Assembly: GCA_036426205.1 (NCBI GenBank)
Contig: CM071568.1
Location: 224,914,239 to 224,978,238, forward strand
DNA: 64,000 nucleotides
Source of the DNA: Ascaphus truei
Taxonomy: Eukaryota; Chordata; Amphibia; Anura; Ascaphidae
Direction: 5' to 3'
The translations under genes and the position numbers were made by a program. Positions 33,331 to 44,930 of the stretch are shown here, piece by piece (within the stretch, counting starts at the first letter, position 1; every line of letters starts with the position of its first letter). The notes under the pieces are model-generated. The model was not told the origin of the DNA. It did not search any database and saw nothing but the letters and a program-made list of their open reading frames with translations.

Positions 33331-34000
33331 AAGTGTATTAATAATACTCTAATAATGTGTACCAATTGATACAACATTGGTTAAGATAACGAACACTGCT
33401 GCTGTTTCGAAACCACTATTCAGAGGTGTCATCTGTGACACTGCAAAGGTTAATAACCTTTTATTGTCTGATAATGTGATTTCTAATTGAACAGACTACA
33501 TAAGGAAGTAAGCTCCCTCATGTGGTCATTATACCCCTGATGAAGTGAGTCATTGACTCACGAAACGCATAGGGTGAACATTACAACATCCTATTTTGTG
33601 TGCCTGGTTGTATTGCCCTGTTGAACTGCTTGGTAGAGACGTTCGGAGACCTGTTATCTTAAGCACCGGAGAAGTGACTGCAGGACTTAGCACTAAGAGA
33701 GGCGAAACCCTGGACAGTCAGTTGGCAAGAATTGCCAACAGAGTGTGTGATGTCATCGCGCAAGGCGGGTCAGAGGAGAACCAGGAAGGGATTCCCCTCC
33801 TGACACCAAGTCATCAGCTGAGCTGCACGCGGACACCGATGGGAGCAGTGACTGGAGCGGGTCGGCTGAGGAGAATCCAGAGGGTCTGCAACCAGGCGAC
33901 TGGAGTGGATCAGTGGAAAATATCCGGGGGCTCCCTATTAATTCAATAGTGTAAAGACAATGTAGGCAGTGCAAATACAAGCGGAATAAGGCCATGAAAT
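33331..34000 (+). repeat. PLE terminal region, plus strand
   Basis: Centred on the best hammerhead-like motif of the window (33532-33576), with a GC-rich 3' part containing GATGTCATCGCGC. No PLE coding sequence is attached. Confidence 0.5.
33532..33576 (+). ncRNA. Best hammerhead-ribozyme-like motif in the window
   Basis: ACCC (33533-33536) and GGGT (33572-33575) form stem I. CTGATGA at 33537-33543 is the perfect first core box. After one extra A, stem II is GTGAGT/ACTCAC around CATTG. GAAA at 33562-33565 is the second core box, then CGCA, T and A give a minimal stem III and a predicted cleavage site after A33571. All core bases are present. The extra A before stem II and the 2-bp-scale stem III, typical of PLE-type ribozymes that work better as dimers, are the open questions. 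Confidence 0.72.
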
Positions 34001-34310
34001 AAACTACAGTACAAAAATGTACACAATGTACAATACTGGCCAGAAATTGTTCTGCAGCTCAACCCGAAGGGGATCCTCCCACAATCCTCACGTAATGATA
34101 GGAAGAGAGTAGGGGAGCACAAACCATAAGGAATAAAAGAATAAAATATGCAAAACAATATGAGAATAGGATCCTTCAGATGTACTGTACATTGTACAGC
34201 TAAAGGGGATGAGTGCACGAATGTACAGCACAGTAGATACAGCTGCGTGCGTACAATAGGGTACACTTAACTCAAACACACTGGATAAAAAGTAATGTCC
34301 CCCGTTGGAA

Positions 34311-34345
34311 CCTGACGAAGCATCCATAGATGTGAAATGTGTTGC
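34311..34345 (+). ncRNA. Hammerhead-like motif with CTGACGA box
   Basis: CTGACGA, extra A, stem GCATC/GATGT around CATA, GAAATGTGTT. Both core boxes are intact (position 7 may vary). Stem I is poor. Confidence 0.55.
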
Positions 34346-34709
34346 CCGAATAGGGTGTACTTTTTTGACCCTCGGCGGCTGCCGTAGTTCCCTGGTATCA
34401 GCCGTGTTTCAGCCCTGTATACCGGACGCGGTAAACAGGGAAGCAACTACTGTTCGGTGATCGGAGCAGCTACCACCACCGACGGAGTACAGCTTTTGTG
34501 CTTATATGTTTAAATAAAATATTTTTAAATAAAACTATTTTTAAATAAAACAGTTTTTTAATACATTTTTTCTAGCCGTATCTATTGTCATTTGGACGGG
34601 GAACATATATCTCCATACCACGGGGATATATCCACCGCAAGGGACGGGAGAGCCTGCCAAGAGAAGCAAGCACCGATACCCACAGAAACACGATTTGGGG
34701 CTTTGACCT

Positions 34710-35280
34710 ACACATTTATTTATAAAATATTTTGCCAGGAAGTAATACATTGAGAGTTATCTCTCGTTTTCAAGTATGTCCTGGGCACAGAGTAAGACGA
34801 ATAATACTGCTGCGGCCGAGTTTATTCGAGCATTTGCCGGGTCCCCCGGAACCACCTGCCGCCGTCCCCCACATCGCGGGACACCAGGGCTCCCTCGGGG
34901 AGCCCTGGATGAGCGTGCAGGGGGCGCAGGCACCCGATGACGCGTGACCGCGCGTCGATGACGCGCGGCACGCCGAGGGAGTGCGGCTAGCATGCCGGGG
35001 CATCCCCAGGCTTGCGCAGCTAGCCGCACTCAAATAAAATGTGCCGCCTGTGTACATGGTTACAAATACAGTTACATAAATGAACAGGGTATACATTATA
35101 TACAAGACATTGTGTGCACAGTTAAAGAAAATATATATTATGGGCGTATGAAACAGTTACAGACCAGATTAAAATGTGAGACAGCCTTATATTTGAAAGA
35201 ACTTAAACTGGTGGTGGATGTGAGAGTCTCTGGTAGGTTGTTCCAGTTTTGGGGTGCACGGTAGGAGAAAGAGGACATGG
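34710..35280 (+). repeat. Dispersed repeat Z, copy split by a TA MITE
   Basis: The same sequence as 26185-26560, interrupted at 34805-35054. The left part ends ...AAGACGAATAA and the right part resumes CATGGTTACAAATAC. Confidence 0.82.
34805..35054. mobile_element. TA MITE, 250-bp GC-rich variant
   Basis: The ends TACTGCTGCGGCCGAGTTTA then TTCGAGC and CTCAAATAAAATGTGCCGCC then TGTGTA match the TIRs of the 27484 and 52322 copies. The interior is different and GC-rich, with CTAGCCGCACTC near the right end inverted from GAGTGCGGCTAG. The uninterrupted copy of repeat Z at 26185 shows that the insertion duplicated only TA. Confidence 0.88.
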
Positions 35281-35422
35281 CCGTGTAAGTCATTATTATC
35301 ATGATTTATTTACCCCTCAGCCATTACTTTTTCTCCAGTATGTTTGAGTTGCATTTTCAGTTTATTGATGTATTGTGCCCTGTATATATTTATATTACCA
35401 TATCAACTTCTATTGTAACATG

Positions 35423-35458
35423 TCTGAAGAAGGGAACTGAATGGTCCTGAAAACTTCC
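35423..35458 (+). ncRNA. Degenerate hammerhead-like motif
   Basis: CTGAAGA, extra A, stem GGA/TCC around a 9-base loop, then TGAAAACTT. The first box is intact and the second shifted by one base. Confidence 0.4.
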
Positions 35459-35499
35459 ACTCCTTATAAACATCAGTTAGGTATTAAATGGATATGGTG

Positions 35500-35990
35500 A
35501 GATAAGTGTGCGCTGGCTGATAGGTAATCTACAATCCCATCTAAGAGTTGGTCCTGCAGCTGATCCTCCTCCCGTGATCAACAGGGTCAATACCACACTA
35601 GAACAAAAAGTAAAAGTAGCTTATGAAGGGACACTAAGTAAAAATAATGTGTTACTTTGTATAAAAAATACACTTCACAACACATAAAAATTTATGCTCC
35701 AATTGTCCTAATAGAACTCAGTTGTTCACTGGACCTCAGTTCCATCCGATGTTTATGAGCACTCATCTGATCAAGGGAAAAGCACAGGGGAGAGGGAACA
35801 CAGGGTCCATGGACAGTCCTATTTACTAGCAGGGAGCTCGCGAATGGCTATACAAGCTGGCCGTAGTGTTCTCGCTAGGGAGGCGTTGACTCTAGGCGTT
35901 CGTCGTCGTGGCGTCTTACGTCATCCGTCATTGAACTCCAACTCAATACCTCAACGCGTTTCACGTCTATGACACTTCATTAGGGTGTGA
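35500..35990 (-). repeat. 3' terminal region (pLTR) of the PLE at 36.7-40.5 kb
   Basis: It lies downstream of the PLE stop codon on the same strand, with the hammerhead-like motif at 35949-35988 followed by GC-rich and then A-rich sequence. Matching block order is seen at 10400-10890. Confidence 0.6.
35949..35988 (-). ncRNA. Hammerhead-like motif of the PLE 3' region
   Basis: On the minus strand: CTAATGA (one change from CTGATGA), extra A, stem GTGTC/GACGT around ATA with two G-U pairs, GAAACGCGTTG. It is about 740 bases downstream of the PLE coding end. Confidence 0.58.
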
Positions 35991-36727
35991 GTTATTGGCT
36001 CTCGGAGTGGCTATACTTATACCAATCAATCTTGAAGCCTGAACCAATAGGATGGGTATCCTTCCGCTATTTCTAACTAAACTTACTCAAAACCATACAT
36101 AAACAATATGTTAAAACCCACAATAACATACAGTATATTTCACATAATTTTAACCACATAATTTTATAACTCATATAAATTAAACTATAATCATATAGTT
36201 TTAAAAAACGTAATGTTTGACTAAAAGATATATCTCACATATTCAAACCAATTCCCAATAATTCCAACCTGGCTATAGTCTATACACAATTTCATATTAT
36301 TGATCAGCAAGGGTGTTTTAGTCATTCCCTGTTTCAATAATCAGTATATTATTTTCACATTCCCAACATGATAATAAGTTTGTAATATGAAATGTTGGTT
36401 TTATCACATATATTGTTCCCAATAGCTAGTTACATTTAAAAAATCATTATATTTCTATTTCCATAAGAAACATACATTTGTGTCCAATATATCCAATATA
36501 ATCAGTATACTCATATTTATTAAGTAGAGGGATTTTTTAGTGAATCCCTCCACATACATCACATGATCCAATAGTTATAGCATCCCAGCCATTATTCTAT
36601 TATTTGTTAACATAGAAGACATTATTATCTCTTATCCTTTCTCATGTAGTACATGATAACATTTATATACTGGTGGTCAAGGATTATATCAAAGGAAGAG
36701 TACATTACTTAAAGTATACTATTATAA
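35991..36727 (-). other. PLE 3' untranslated region, no gene
   Basis: AT-rich sequence between the PLE stop codon and its pLTR. Confidence 0.5.
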
Positions 36728-37020
36728 AAAAGGTGTCAATTTAATTAACTCATTCAAACAATTTGGAGATTTGGTTTGCAATGCAAAGATCCAAAATTGC
36801 CCTCTTTGTAACAGATGCAGTTCTCTATTTCCCCTTCAAGGATCTATGATGATAACCTCTAAACCTCTAAAATTGAGGCTCGCACATTGGCCATCGTCGT
36901 GATCTATAAAGTGCTGTGCCAGGTTATGAATTTTTTTGCCACTTTCCCATGTGGATCTTGGCATTTCTGATACCACTAATAGCTCCCCTATTCTGATCTA
37001 AAGGAGGCAATTTTTTTTCC

Positions 37021-38189
37021 AATCTTTTTCCTTTATTGGAAGCAAACAGGGAGCATATACAGATACGTTGCGTTCATATGCACATACCATATAGAATACA
37101 GTCATTGAAACCAATAAAGCATTTTTGTTTTTTTGTTGGGGGGGGGGGGGGGGGGACAGGGGTGGGGGGGGGGGGGGGGGGTGGGGCAGAAAAAAGGGGG
37201 GGGGGAAAGGTCTGGGGGAGGGGTCGGAGGGGTGGTAAAGGTGTGGCCGACTCTTTTTGATCCTTCTCCCGCTGGAGAGATCAGCTGGTTCGGGTGCTTG
37301 TTTATGGGAGAATTAGGCCTCTACGGTCTAGCCATGGCCCCCAGATGTTGTAGAACTGGGGGATTTTCTGTGTGAGCATGGCCGTAAGTTTTTCCATGGT
37401 CATAACCGTGGTAATTCTTTTAGTGACCGTATTTTTTGATGGTGCTTTTACCTGCTTCCAAGCAGCTGCGATAGAGCACCTTGCAGCAGTTAGGGTGGCT
37501 GAGATAAGTTTAGTTAGGGGAGCGGGAAGGCCATCAACTTGTTTTCCCAACAGAAAGGTTAGAGGGTCCAGGGGAATTTCCAGCCCCGAGGTTTCACAGA
37601 GTAGTTTCTGGATCTTAGACCAGAATCCCTGTATCTCTGGGCATGACCACCAAATGTGGGCCATGTGTCCTTTTTGACCACATCCCCTCCAGCACAGATC
37701 TGGCGTGCCGGGGATGATCTGGCTCAGATAACTCGGGGTTAGGTACCACTGGAATAGAATTTTATAGATATTTTCTTTTGTGATCGTGCAAATTGAGGTC
37801 TTTGATGCTGCCTCCCAAATGTCCTTCCACTCATCTATATCTAGTTGTAGGTTGAGGTCTGCACACCACTTTTGCATGTATGCGTGGCTTGGGCTCTCCG
37901 ATGTTGACCCTAACCCCCTATAAATCTCTGAGATCAATCCCTTCTGGTAACAACTCTCAATGCAAAGGGATTCAAATTTGGTCGGTTTGGAAAATTTGAC
38001 GTTTTGGGAGAGCGCTATAAGAAAGTGCCTAATTTGAAGGAATTTAAACGGGTTGAGGTCTTGTACTTGATATTTATCTTGGAGCTCCTGGAAGGACAGA
38101 ATTTCCTCCTTCTTCAGCAAGTCTGCTACCGTTCTAATATTGAGGTCATAAAATTGTTGAAATTGTCTCTGAGAACACCCAGGCGGGAA
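37021..38189 (-). mobile_element. 5'-truncated L1 (Tx1/L1 clade) inserted in the PLE
   Basis: The frame 38190-37302 is 300 codons of the L1 ORF2 C-terminus: KLPPFPPGC, WKDIWEAASK, ILFQWYLTPSYLSQI, the zinc-knuckle-like CWRGCGQ...HIWWSC, PLTFLLGKQ and FYNIWGPWLD before the stop. The reverse transcriptase is absent, as expected for 5' truncation. The 3' end is A-rich and the PLE bases GGCAATTTTTTT occur at both junctions (about 37008-37019 and 38191-38202), a target duplication of about 12 bp. The open frame is unbroken, so the insertion is fairly young. Confidence 0.92.
37138..37245 (+). repeat. G-tract array in the L1 3' UTR (antisense)
   Basis: Runs of 18, 7, 18 and 9 G separated by ACA, T or A bases. 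It is C-rich on the L1 sense strand and G-quadruplex-prone on the plus strand. Confidence 0.9.
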
Positions 38190-38815
38190 AGGGGGCAATT
38201 TTTTTGCCAATATATTGTAGGTTACATGGGCATTTAATTGCATAAACCACAAAATTAGTTAGACAATTAATATAGTGGTTAATTCTTTGCTCCTTCCCTG
38301 TTTTATTGTCATAGCATATCTTGTTCTTAGACATATAGTTGCACACAGTGCATCTGCCACAGCAATAATTGCCTATACAGTAGATTTCTCCAAAAAACCT
38401 CCAGGATTCCCATTCTTATTGGGGGGTTTTTAAGGACACTGAGAGCCAGTATCCTTTTAAAATTTTTGGCTTTTCTAAACGCCACCTTAGGCTTATCAGG
38501 AATCACATCCCAAACCACTGGGTCCATTTTTAGAATATCCCAGTGTTGGTACATTATCTTCCAGGTTCTAGTTTCCTGTTTGCAATAACCCATTATAAAC
38601 AGAGAATTGGTTAGTTAATCATTATTGCATTCTGATTCCTTGGGAATTAATAGGGATTGTCTCAGCACATCTCTACTTGTTTTGAGAGATCTCTCTACTA
38701 ATTTTGGCTCATACCCCTTTTCCATGAATCTTTTTGTTATGACAATTGATTGGTCTTCAAAGTCTTCCATTTGAGAGCAGCTCCTTCGTATCCGTAACTT
38801 TTGCCCATAGGGTAT

Positions 38816-39570
38816 GTGTAACGCTTGCGCGAGCCCACAAACAAAACCTGACCCCGGCACTGAGGTGGGAACAACTGTGCCACACACCCACAGTAGCGGG
38901 GGCGGGCCCAGAAGGTGGTTGGTAGCGTTGCTGGGTCTGGGTATGTAGAAAGGGTTTATCCAATACTTGCCGGGGTCCGTGGGTTGGAGAGGTACTCGTA
39001 GTTGAAGTCTGTAAGCCTGTGGTCTGGGGTTTGAGAGGTACTCGTAGTCGTTATCCGTAAGCCAGGGGTCAAGAGCCAGAGAGAATCCAAATACAAAGCC
39101 AGGTCGGTACACGAGAGGTTAACTGCAGAGAACAAGACAAGACTGGGCTGGACAAGACAGGCACACGCAAAGGCTACACAAAGTTATGTTCAGCAAGGTA
39201 TGACAGGAAGAGGCAGTTCTTTATAGGAGACAGGAACCAGTAGGAGAAGGGGCGGAGCAGAGGCGGGGCCTCCGCAGATGCCAAAGATAGGCTACAGGAG
39301 ACAAGGGCTCACAGCAATCTTGACTCGCAGCTGGGGCTCGTTGCGCGACGTCACGCGTGCACGCCGCGCGCAGTGGAGGCGCGGCGTTACCGAGGGGGCG
39401 GAGCTAAGGTCTGTGACCTGGTAGAAGAGGAGCGGGTGCGCACGCGCTCTGTAAACAGAGCGGGGGTGTGCGCACCAGCGGCGGTGGATCGGAGGCTGCA
39501 GCTGCTGCAGTACTGTTATATAGAGAGGAGGAACCGCGCCGCAAGGGACGCGATCCCTGAATCCTCACAG
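38816..39570. mobile_element. 0.75-kb GC-rich insertion inside the PLE
   Basis: PLE coding stops at WLNNI (39571) and resumes at IPYGQ (38815). Between them lies unrelated GC-rich sequence with CGCG, CACGCGTGCACGCC and two copies of GGTACTCGTAGTYG. TATGT at both edges may be the target duplication. It happens to leave part of the minus frame open. Class unknown. Confidence 0.72.
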
Positions 39571-39965
39571 TATGTTATTCAACCAGTGTATAGAATGGTT
39601 AGTATGGGCATCGAGATACGAATTTACATCAACTTTAAAAAAAATGATTTTGTTGTAATTTTGTTCTCCACAACAGTTAGATCCAGATCTAAGAAATTAA
39701 TACTGGTTCTGTGGTTCTCCCCACTCAACACAATATTCAGTTTGTTAGAATTAATGAATATATTAAGATCCTTCTGAGAGCTGAACCAAATCATTAGGAT
39801 GTCATCAATGATTCTTCTGTAGAAGCGTATATTGTCCCTGTGCTTGCTCCCAGTCCAAATGTATTCCTGTTCCCATAATCCCATTAATAGCCCCGCATAA
39901 TTAGGGGCGAAACATGTGCCCATGGCCGTCCCATTGGTCTGTACATAAAAGGAACCCTCAAAGGA

Positions 39966-40014
39966 AAAATAATTGTGATCAAGTATAATTTTTATACTTG
40001 ATCACAATTATTTT
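39966..40014. repeat. 49-bp hairpin inserted in the PLE reverse transcriptase
   Basis: 22-bp perfect arms (39966-39987 and 39993-40014, core TTGTGATCAAGTATA) around a five-base loop. One arm encodes LDHNYF of the PLE and the other is its inverted copy, so the local inverted duplication itself broke the reading frame. Confidence 0.9.
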
Positions 40015-40530
40015 ATCTACAATGAACTGTTGTTGTAATAGTGATAAAGTGTTATCCTGATATAAAAAGTGTTTAACTGCCTCTACACCATGTGTGTGTT
40101 GTATACAGGTGTATAGTGATGCCACATCTTATGTCACCCATGCGTAGTGCTCTTCCCAAATAATATCTTTAAGTGAATTAAGTGTGTCACTGCTATCCCT
40201 CAAAAAGGATGATAATGCTGCAGTGAGTGGTACCAAAAAATTGTTAACATATTTAGATACATTTGCAGTGATTGATCCTTATCCAGACACAATGGGACGG
40301 TCAGGGGGCTCCACCAATGTTTTATGTATCTTTGGGATATGGTATATTATTGGTATACATGGTGGTTCTGAATGTAGATATTGGAATTCTTTCATAGATA
40401 GAATCCCTTGTCCTTTAGCTTTTAGTAGATGATATCTCAATACTGAAAGGTGCCCTAGAGTCAGATCCCTATCCAGTTGTCTATATGAATTCCCCTCGCC
40501 TAACAGGCGATATGCTTCCCTAAGGTATTA

Positions 40531-42560
40531 GAGTATTTAGGTTTTACATGGATCCCTTTTTAATTTACTTATCTTCTTTTTTTGTAGTTTTTTTATTATA
40601 AAATATTTATTCTCTCCACTCTATTGGCTGGTACAATGCCACCCTGCCACTCTGCCATCCTCTATTTCCATTGTATCGATGTCCTGTGGGGCCCTGTGTC
40701 TGTCTTGGTCATGCCTTACCCATGTTGCTCTACTTTGATCTTGTCCGTGAACTATGATTTGCTTAGATTACAGATATATAATATTTACAGATATATGATG
40801 TGGGTATCATTTGGTAACTGTTGAGAATGACATTTTTAAAGTGGACACCAAATGTGGGCTTTTGTTTATAATTGTTTGGGGGGGGGGGAAGCAAACAGCT
40901 GATCCATAATACATACAGTAATATATTTATATTAAACATTTTACGTTGGTAAATATAGGAAATTGGCTCCGATGATTTATGAGAATAATGGGACATTGTT
41001 GCATATGTCCAACATTAAAAATAGCAAATGCATCATACAACTCTGTCAAGAACAGTTATGTATTGATCTGAAATAAGCTAAAAGTTTACAAATGGTACAC
41101 TGCTTGTAATCATTCCCTCCGTGTGCATCCTCTTCTCTCATGGGTATCCCATGGCATGAATATCATTGGGACACTTCAGGCAGAGATTGTAAATCATTTA
41201 TTTACCGTTTTAGTTACTGTTTTGTCACAGAGGTACGCTTCCTTTAGTACCTAGGAGACACTAACATTCCAACATAAATGCATTTTTGTCTCTTTGCCTA
41301 TTTATTAGTGTCAGTGTTCTTTTACCAAACAGTTTATTAGAAGTGTTGACTGGATATCTAAGGTGGTTGGAAAAGACAGATACGATATGGAAACTAATTG
41401 TATGGAATGCAATGAAAAACCAGCATATTAATGCCAACCTGAAGCATATTTTAAACGGATATGCTGTGTGTTTAACTTGTACATATCAGGTGTATGAACA
41501 GTGCACAAATTCCAAGGGAAGTGTACATTGTCTATAAAAGTAAATATATCTTACAAAATAAGAATAGGTACTACAGGTTCCCACAGTACCCAGCCTCCGT
41601 AGCATCTCCACACTGAGGCTATGCAGCCTAAATACGTGGGTGTTAACACAGTGGTTTCATCTACTTATAGTGGGCAAAGGAGATGCAGAAAAAATGATTA
41701 CAGGAATGGGAGCAAATATATAAAAAATAATAATTTAGTAAAAGACCAAGCAATAATGGAGCTTAGAAACACAACACAAAGGGCAGAACAAAAATCAGCG
41801 CAAACTATATACATTTAGTCACAGTATAAATGTGAATGAAAATAATTAGTGTATTAGTGTATAAACGGACGTACTACACGAAATTGAGGCTAAATCTCAA
41901 TTTAAAAAATTGGATTGGATATAATACCATTCTATTTTTGTTGATATTTTATGTTTCATCTATTTCTTGGCACCTAGACGGATTTTAAATCATTTTCAAT
42001 ACATGTGATTACACTGTGGGAGCATACACTTCTTTTTCTCTGTTTTACGTGACAAAAGGCACTTGTCTTGGCTGGGTGTTAAGGAATAGCTAATCTATTA
42101 TATGTTTCCTGGGCTGGTGGAATCCCATGAAGTGAAGAGCAAGGCCTTCCCTATCAATCGTGACGCTCTAGTATTCAGAGCTGAGGTTTCACATTTGAAT
42201 ATCCGCTCACAGAACAAGAGTGTTGGTGGTTGTAATGGGGGAAGAAGAAGAGAAGGAGAGTTCTCCTCTTCCCCCATCAACACAGTCTTTCAGGATCTGG
42301 ATGGGAGTTAGCATTAAATTAATTGCAATGCACATTGATTTAATGTGTGGAGAATAGTTTGTAAACTCTTACTTTGGCAACTAAAAAGGGCAAATTTTAC
42401 ATGGTTGATTGATGACCGCATGCAAAAGTTTCACACATCTCTACTCTGGAAACCTCCCAGGTTCAAATGCTGTAAAAAGAAAAAAAACAACAACAAAAAA
42501 ACAATATTGCTTTTAGGAAGGATGGCTGCTTTCATTGTGTGCTTCCTCACCCCAGCTACT
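40531..42560. other. No gene seen
   Basis: The first about 100 bp may be more of the PLE N-terminus, too decayed to call. The rest is AT-rich without motifs. Confidence 0.4.
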
Positions 42561-42563
42561 TTA

Positions 42564-42967
42564 GGCCTCGTTCAGGGTGCAGGCTTGGGAGGGAGGGCGT
42601 GCTGATGTGCGAGCTGCCGTGGGACACAATGTATTCAAATTGAATACTGGTTGTCAGGGTAGCAGCTGCCCTGTCTCCAAAGTACGGAGTTGACGCTGGC
42701 TACAGTTTCAATAAACAAACCAATTCGTTTTTTGAAGCTGCAGCAGCGTCACTGGGACCTCGGCAGCCAATGAAATCATTCTTAAGAATGATTTCAAGAC
42801 TGCAACTTGGATTCCTAACCTCAGGTCTGTAGCCCCGCCCCCTCCCCGCCTCCTCAACTCCTGAAAAAGTCTGCTGGGAGGATGAACACACATCGCCCAG
42901 CAGACTGCCGCCCGCCCTCGCGAACGCCCGCCCTCCAAATCCTGCCTCCGGCACCCTGAACGAGGCC
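42564..42967. mobile_element. Harbinger-type MITE, 404 bp
   Basis: TIRs GGCCTCGTTCAGGGTGC and GCACCCTGAACGAGGCC are a perfect 17-bp pair. TTA is duplicated at 42561-42563 and 42968-42970. An internal AAGAATGATTTC/GAAATCATTCTT hairpin sits at about 42770-42798. Confidence 0.93.
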
Positions 42968-43344
42968 TTAGTTGACTGAAATCATGACTAAGGAAAGCAT
43001 AGCCACACATACTGTTAAGAGGACACAACTGGTGAGACAAGGGAGAATTTGGAGAACAAAATTCACAAGGAGTTGAAATTGTCCCGAGCAAGGAGAAGAT
43101 AGATTCACAGCATTCTCAATAAGAGCCATGGAGAGATTGAAGGAAGAAGGGTGTTCATTAGACAGGTATATTGTTTGTCCTTGTCCTGCACATTGGCAAC
43201 ATTCTACACAAGTCTCTCCATGGAATAGTCAGTCAGCTGTCTTATGATGCATTAGGGTTTGCTAAGCTTGACTTCTGATATCTTTTTTTCTTTAATTAGT
43301 CCAGAGCAATGTGTATCAGGCCCCTCAAGTAGCGAAAGAGTTAA

Positions 43345-43693
43345 GCCTCGCACAGACAGGCCGCGTTGCGACGTGCGATCGCTTACGTGCTCGCGCACGA
43401 TCGTCCCTCTTTCGTGTGTTCTGTGGAAGTTTTCAAACAGAAAATGACTCCCTGCGGCGAAGTGCTGCGTTGTTGCAGCTGCAACTCGCGCTTTCAACTG
43501 AAGTTGACATTTCAAGCGGCAACCGCGTCATGTGCACTTCGCCAGCCAATCACAAACACACACGCTTTTATTTTGTCTTTTAAAGTCACGCCCCCAATCG
43601 CGTCATTCTGTCTGCTGGGGATGTTCACACATCGCCCAGCAGACAGAGGCTCGCAAACGCGCGTCCGTGTAGCAGCCTGTTTGATCGAGGCCC
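43345..43693. mobile_element. Harbinger-type MITE, 349 bp
   Basis: GCCTCGCACAGACAGGC pairs imperfectly with GCCTGTTTGATCGAGGCCC. TAA is duplicated at 43342-43344 and 43694-43696. The inside shares TCGCCCAGCAGAC with the 42564 element, so the two are related. The overlapping open frames follow from its GC content. Confidence 0.88.
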
Positions 43694-43696
43694 TAA

Positions 43697-44930
43697 GCAA
43701 GTTTTATAAGCACACTGGGGTTCGTGCAGTGTTTTAGGTAATAACAAAAATGACTAAAAGCATGCTTGATACAGTATGTAGAAAAGAAGCCAAGTAACAT
43801 CAAGAATCCCAGGGCATCCTTGAAAAAACAAGACTGATATTTCAGTGTAACTTGCCTAACAGTAAAATATTTTATAAATAATGTAAAAAAATAAAAATAA
43901 AAATAATTGAATGTATATTTAAAGGAAACCCTGTCAAAATCTGGAGACAAACACTTCCACTCTGCAGCGTCCTTTTCCATTGATATTCAGCAAGGTGCTG
44001 GCAGCCTTGTTCTATTCCCTTGTCTAGCACTAACAATTTAATCTGGTCTAAATGGAAATGTTTACCGTAAAATCAGTCAATAGTTCTTGCTGATACACTA
44101 TGTTTAATATTGTAATGCATCTAGGAAAGTCATATTGCTGGACTCGTACAGTTTTAACATGTTATCTGATCTGTAACCTATTAGAGCCTTTCTGGAATCA
44201 TTATTTTACCAAGTCAGTAGTGTAAGAGGATCTGAGGAAGGAGTCTCACTTGGATTCTGTCTGCACTGCAAGAATCCTGTGGTCATACGTCAGACATCAA
44301 CAGTGCTGTAGTTTGTGGATACTTGTATACAGGGCAGCTATCAAAGTTAAACAAACATGGCCCTTCACCATATTTCGATAAGAAAAGGAAGTGTTTACAA
44401 TATTGGTCAAAATATATTAAAAATATAATACAAATAGGGTTGCCAGCTAGCTCCAGATTAAATTGACAATTTAACGCAGTGCTTTTTTTAACGTGAAGTA
44501 GGGAGATTTAAAAGCTAAAACTTCAGTACAGTAATACAGTATGGCAATCGTGCTACCCACTAAAAGAGAAGCCACAGACACGTAAGATGTTGGTATTTCC
44601 CAGTCTGTTTTACGAACCAGCATGGTTGAACCTATTTTACTCATCTTGATACAGAGGTAGCCAGTGTCATACACTATTCTCTGTTTCCAAATGGAAATAG
44701 GACAGACAATGAAATGCAATTTTTTGAAGTGAAACTTCTTTGCTGGCACCTACAAACATTTCGCTTGCACAAATGACCTTAATGGTTTAAAAATTTCAGG
44801 ACCCCTTTATTATTAATACTAACTGCAATTTTTTCTCCTTCCCCATCCTCTTCCTGATCTTCTATCTCATCATCCCTCCTCATCTCTCCCCATCTTTCCT
44901 CATCATCATCTCTCCCCCTCCCCATATCTC
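43697..44930. other. No gene seen
   Basis: AT-rich sequence. The 92-codon frame at 44471-44749 (minus) has no motif. Confidence 0.4.

Larger units (their letters stand above)
36728..40530 (-). pseudogene. Penelope-like retroelement (RT + GIY-YIG endonuclease), disrupted
   Basis: Read on the minus strand from about 40530: IPIIYHIPKIHK and PPDRPIVSG(stop)GSITAN, DVASLYT (40100s), YVQTNGTAMGTCFAPNYAG then LLMGLWE, YRRIIDDILMIW (the catalytic YxDD box as IDDI), SINFLDLDL, then FFKVDVNSYLDAHTN in a shifted frame. After an insertion: IPYGQKLRIRRSC, TKRFMEKGYE, HWDILKMDP, FRKAKNFKRILALS, CPCNLQYIG (GIY-YIG box), then after the L1: WIFALQTKSPNCLNELIK and stop near 36728. This is the full PLE order. 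PLEs copy RNA into DNA and use GIY-YIG to cut the target. At least three stops, two frameshifts and three insertions make it dead. It appears close to full length, unlike the 13.8-kb fragment. Confidence 0.93.

Noticed and set aside
33388..33440. Another hammerhead-like site (CTGAATAG, TTTCGAAACAGC on the minus strand)
   Set aside because: No stem of three or more pairs fits between the boxes; likely chance.
38816..39112. First part of the 165-codon frame as PLE protein
   Set aside because: Only residues from IPYGQ onward are PLE-like; the preceding part is the GC-rich insertion that happens to be open.
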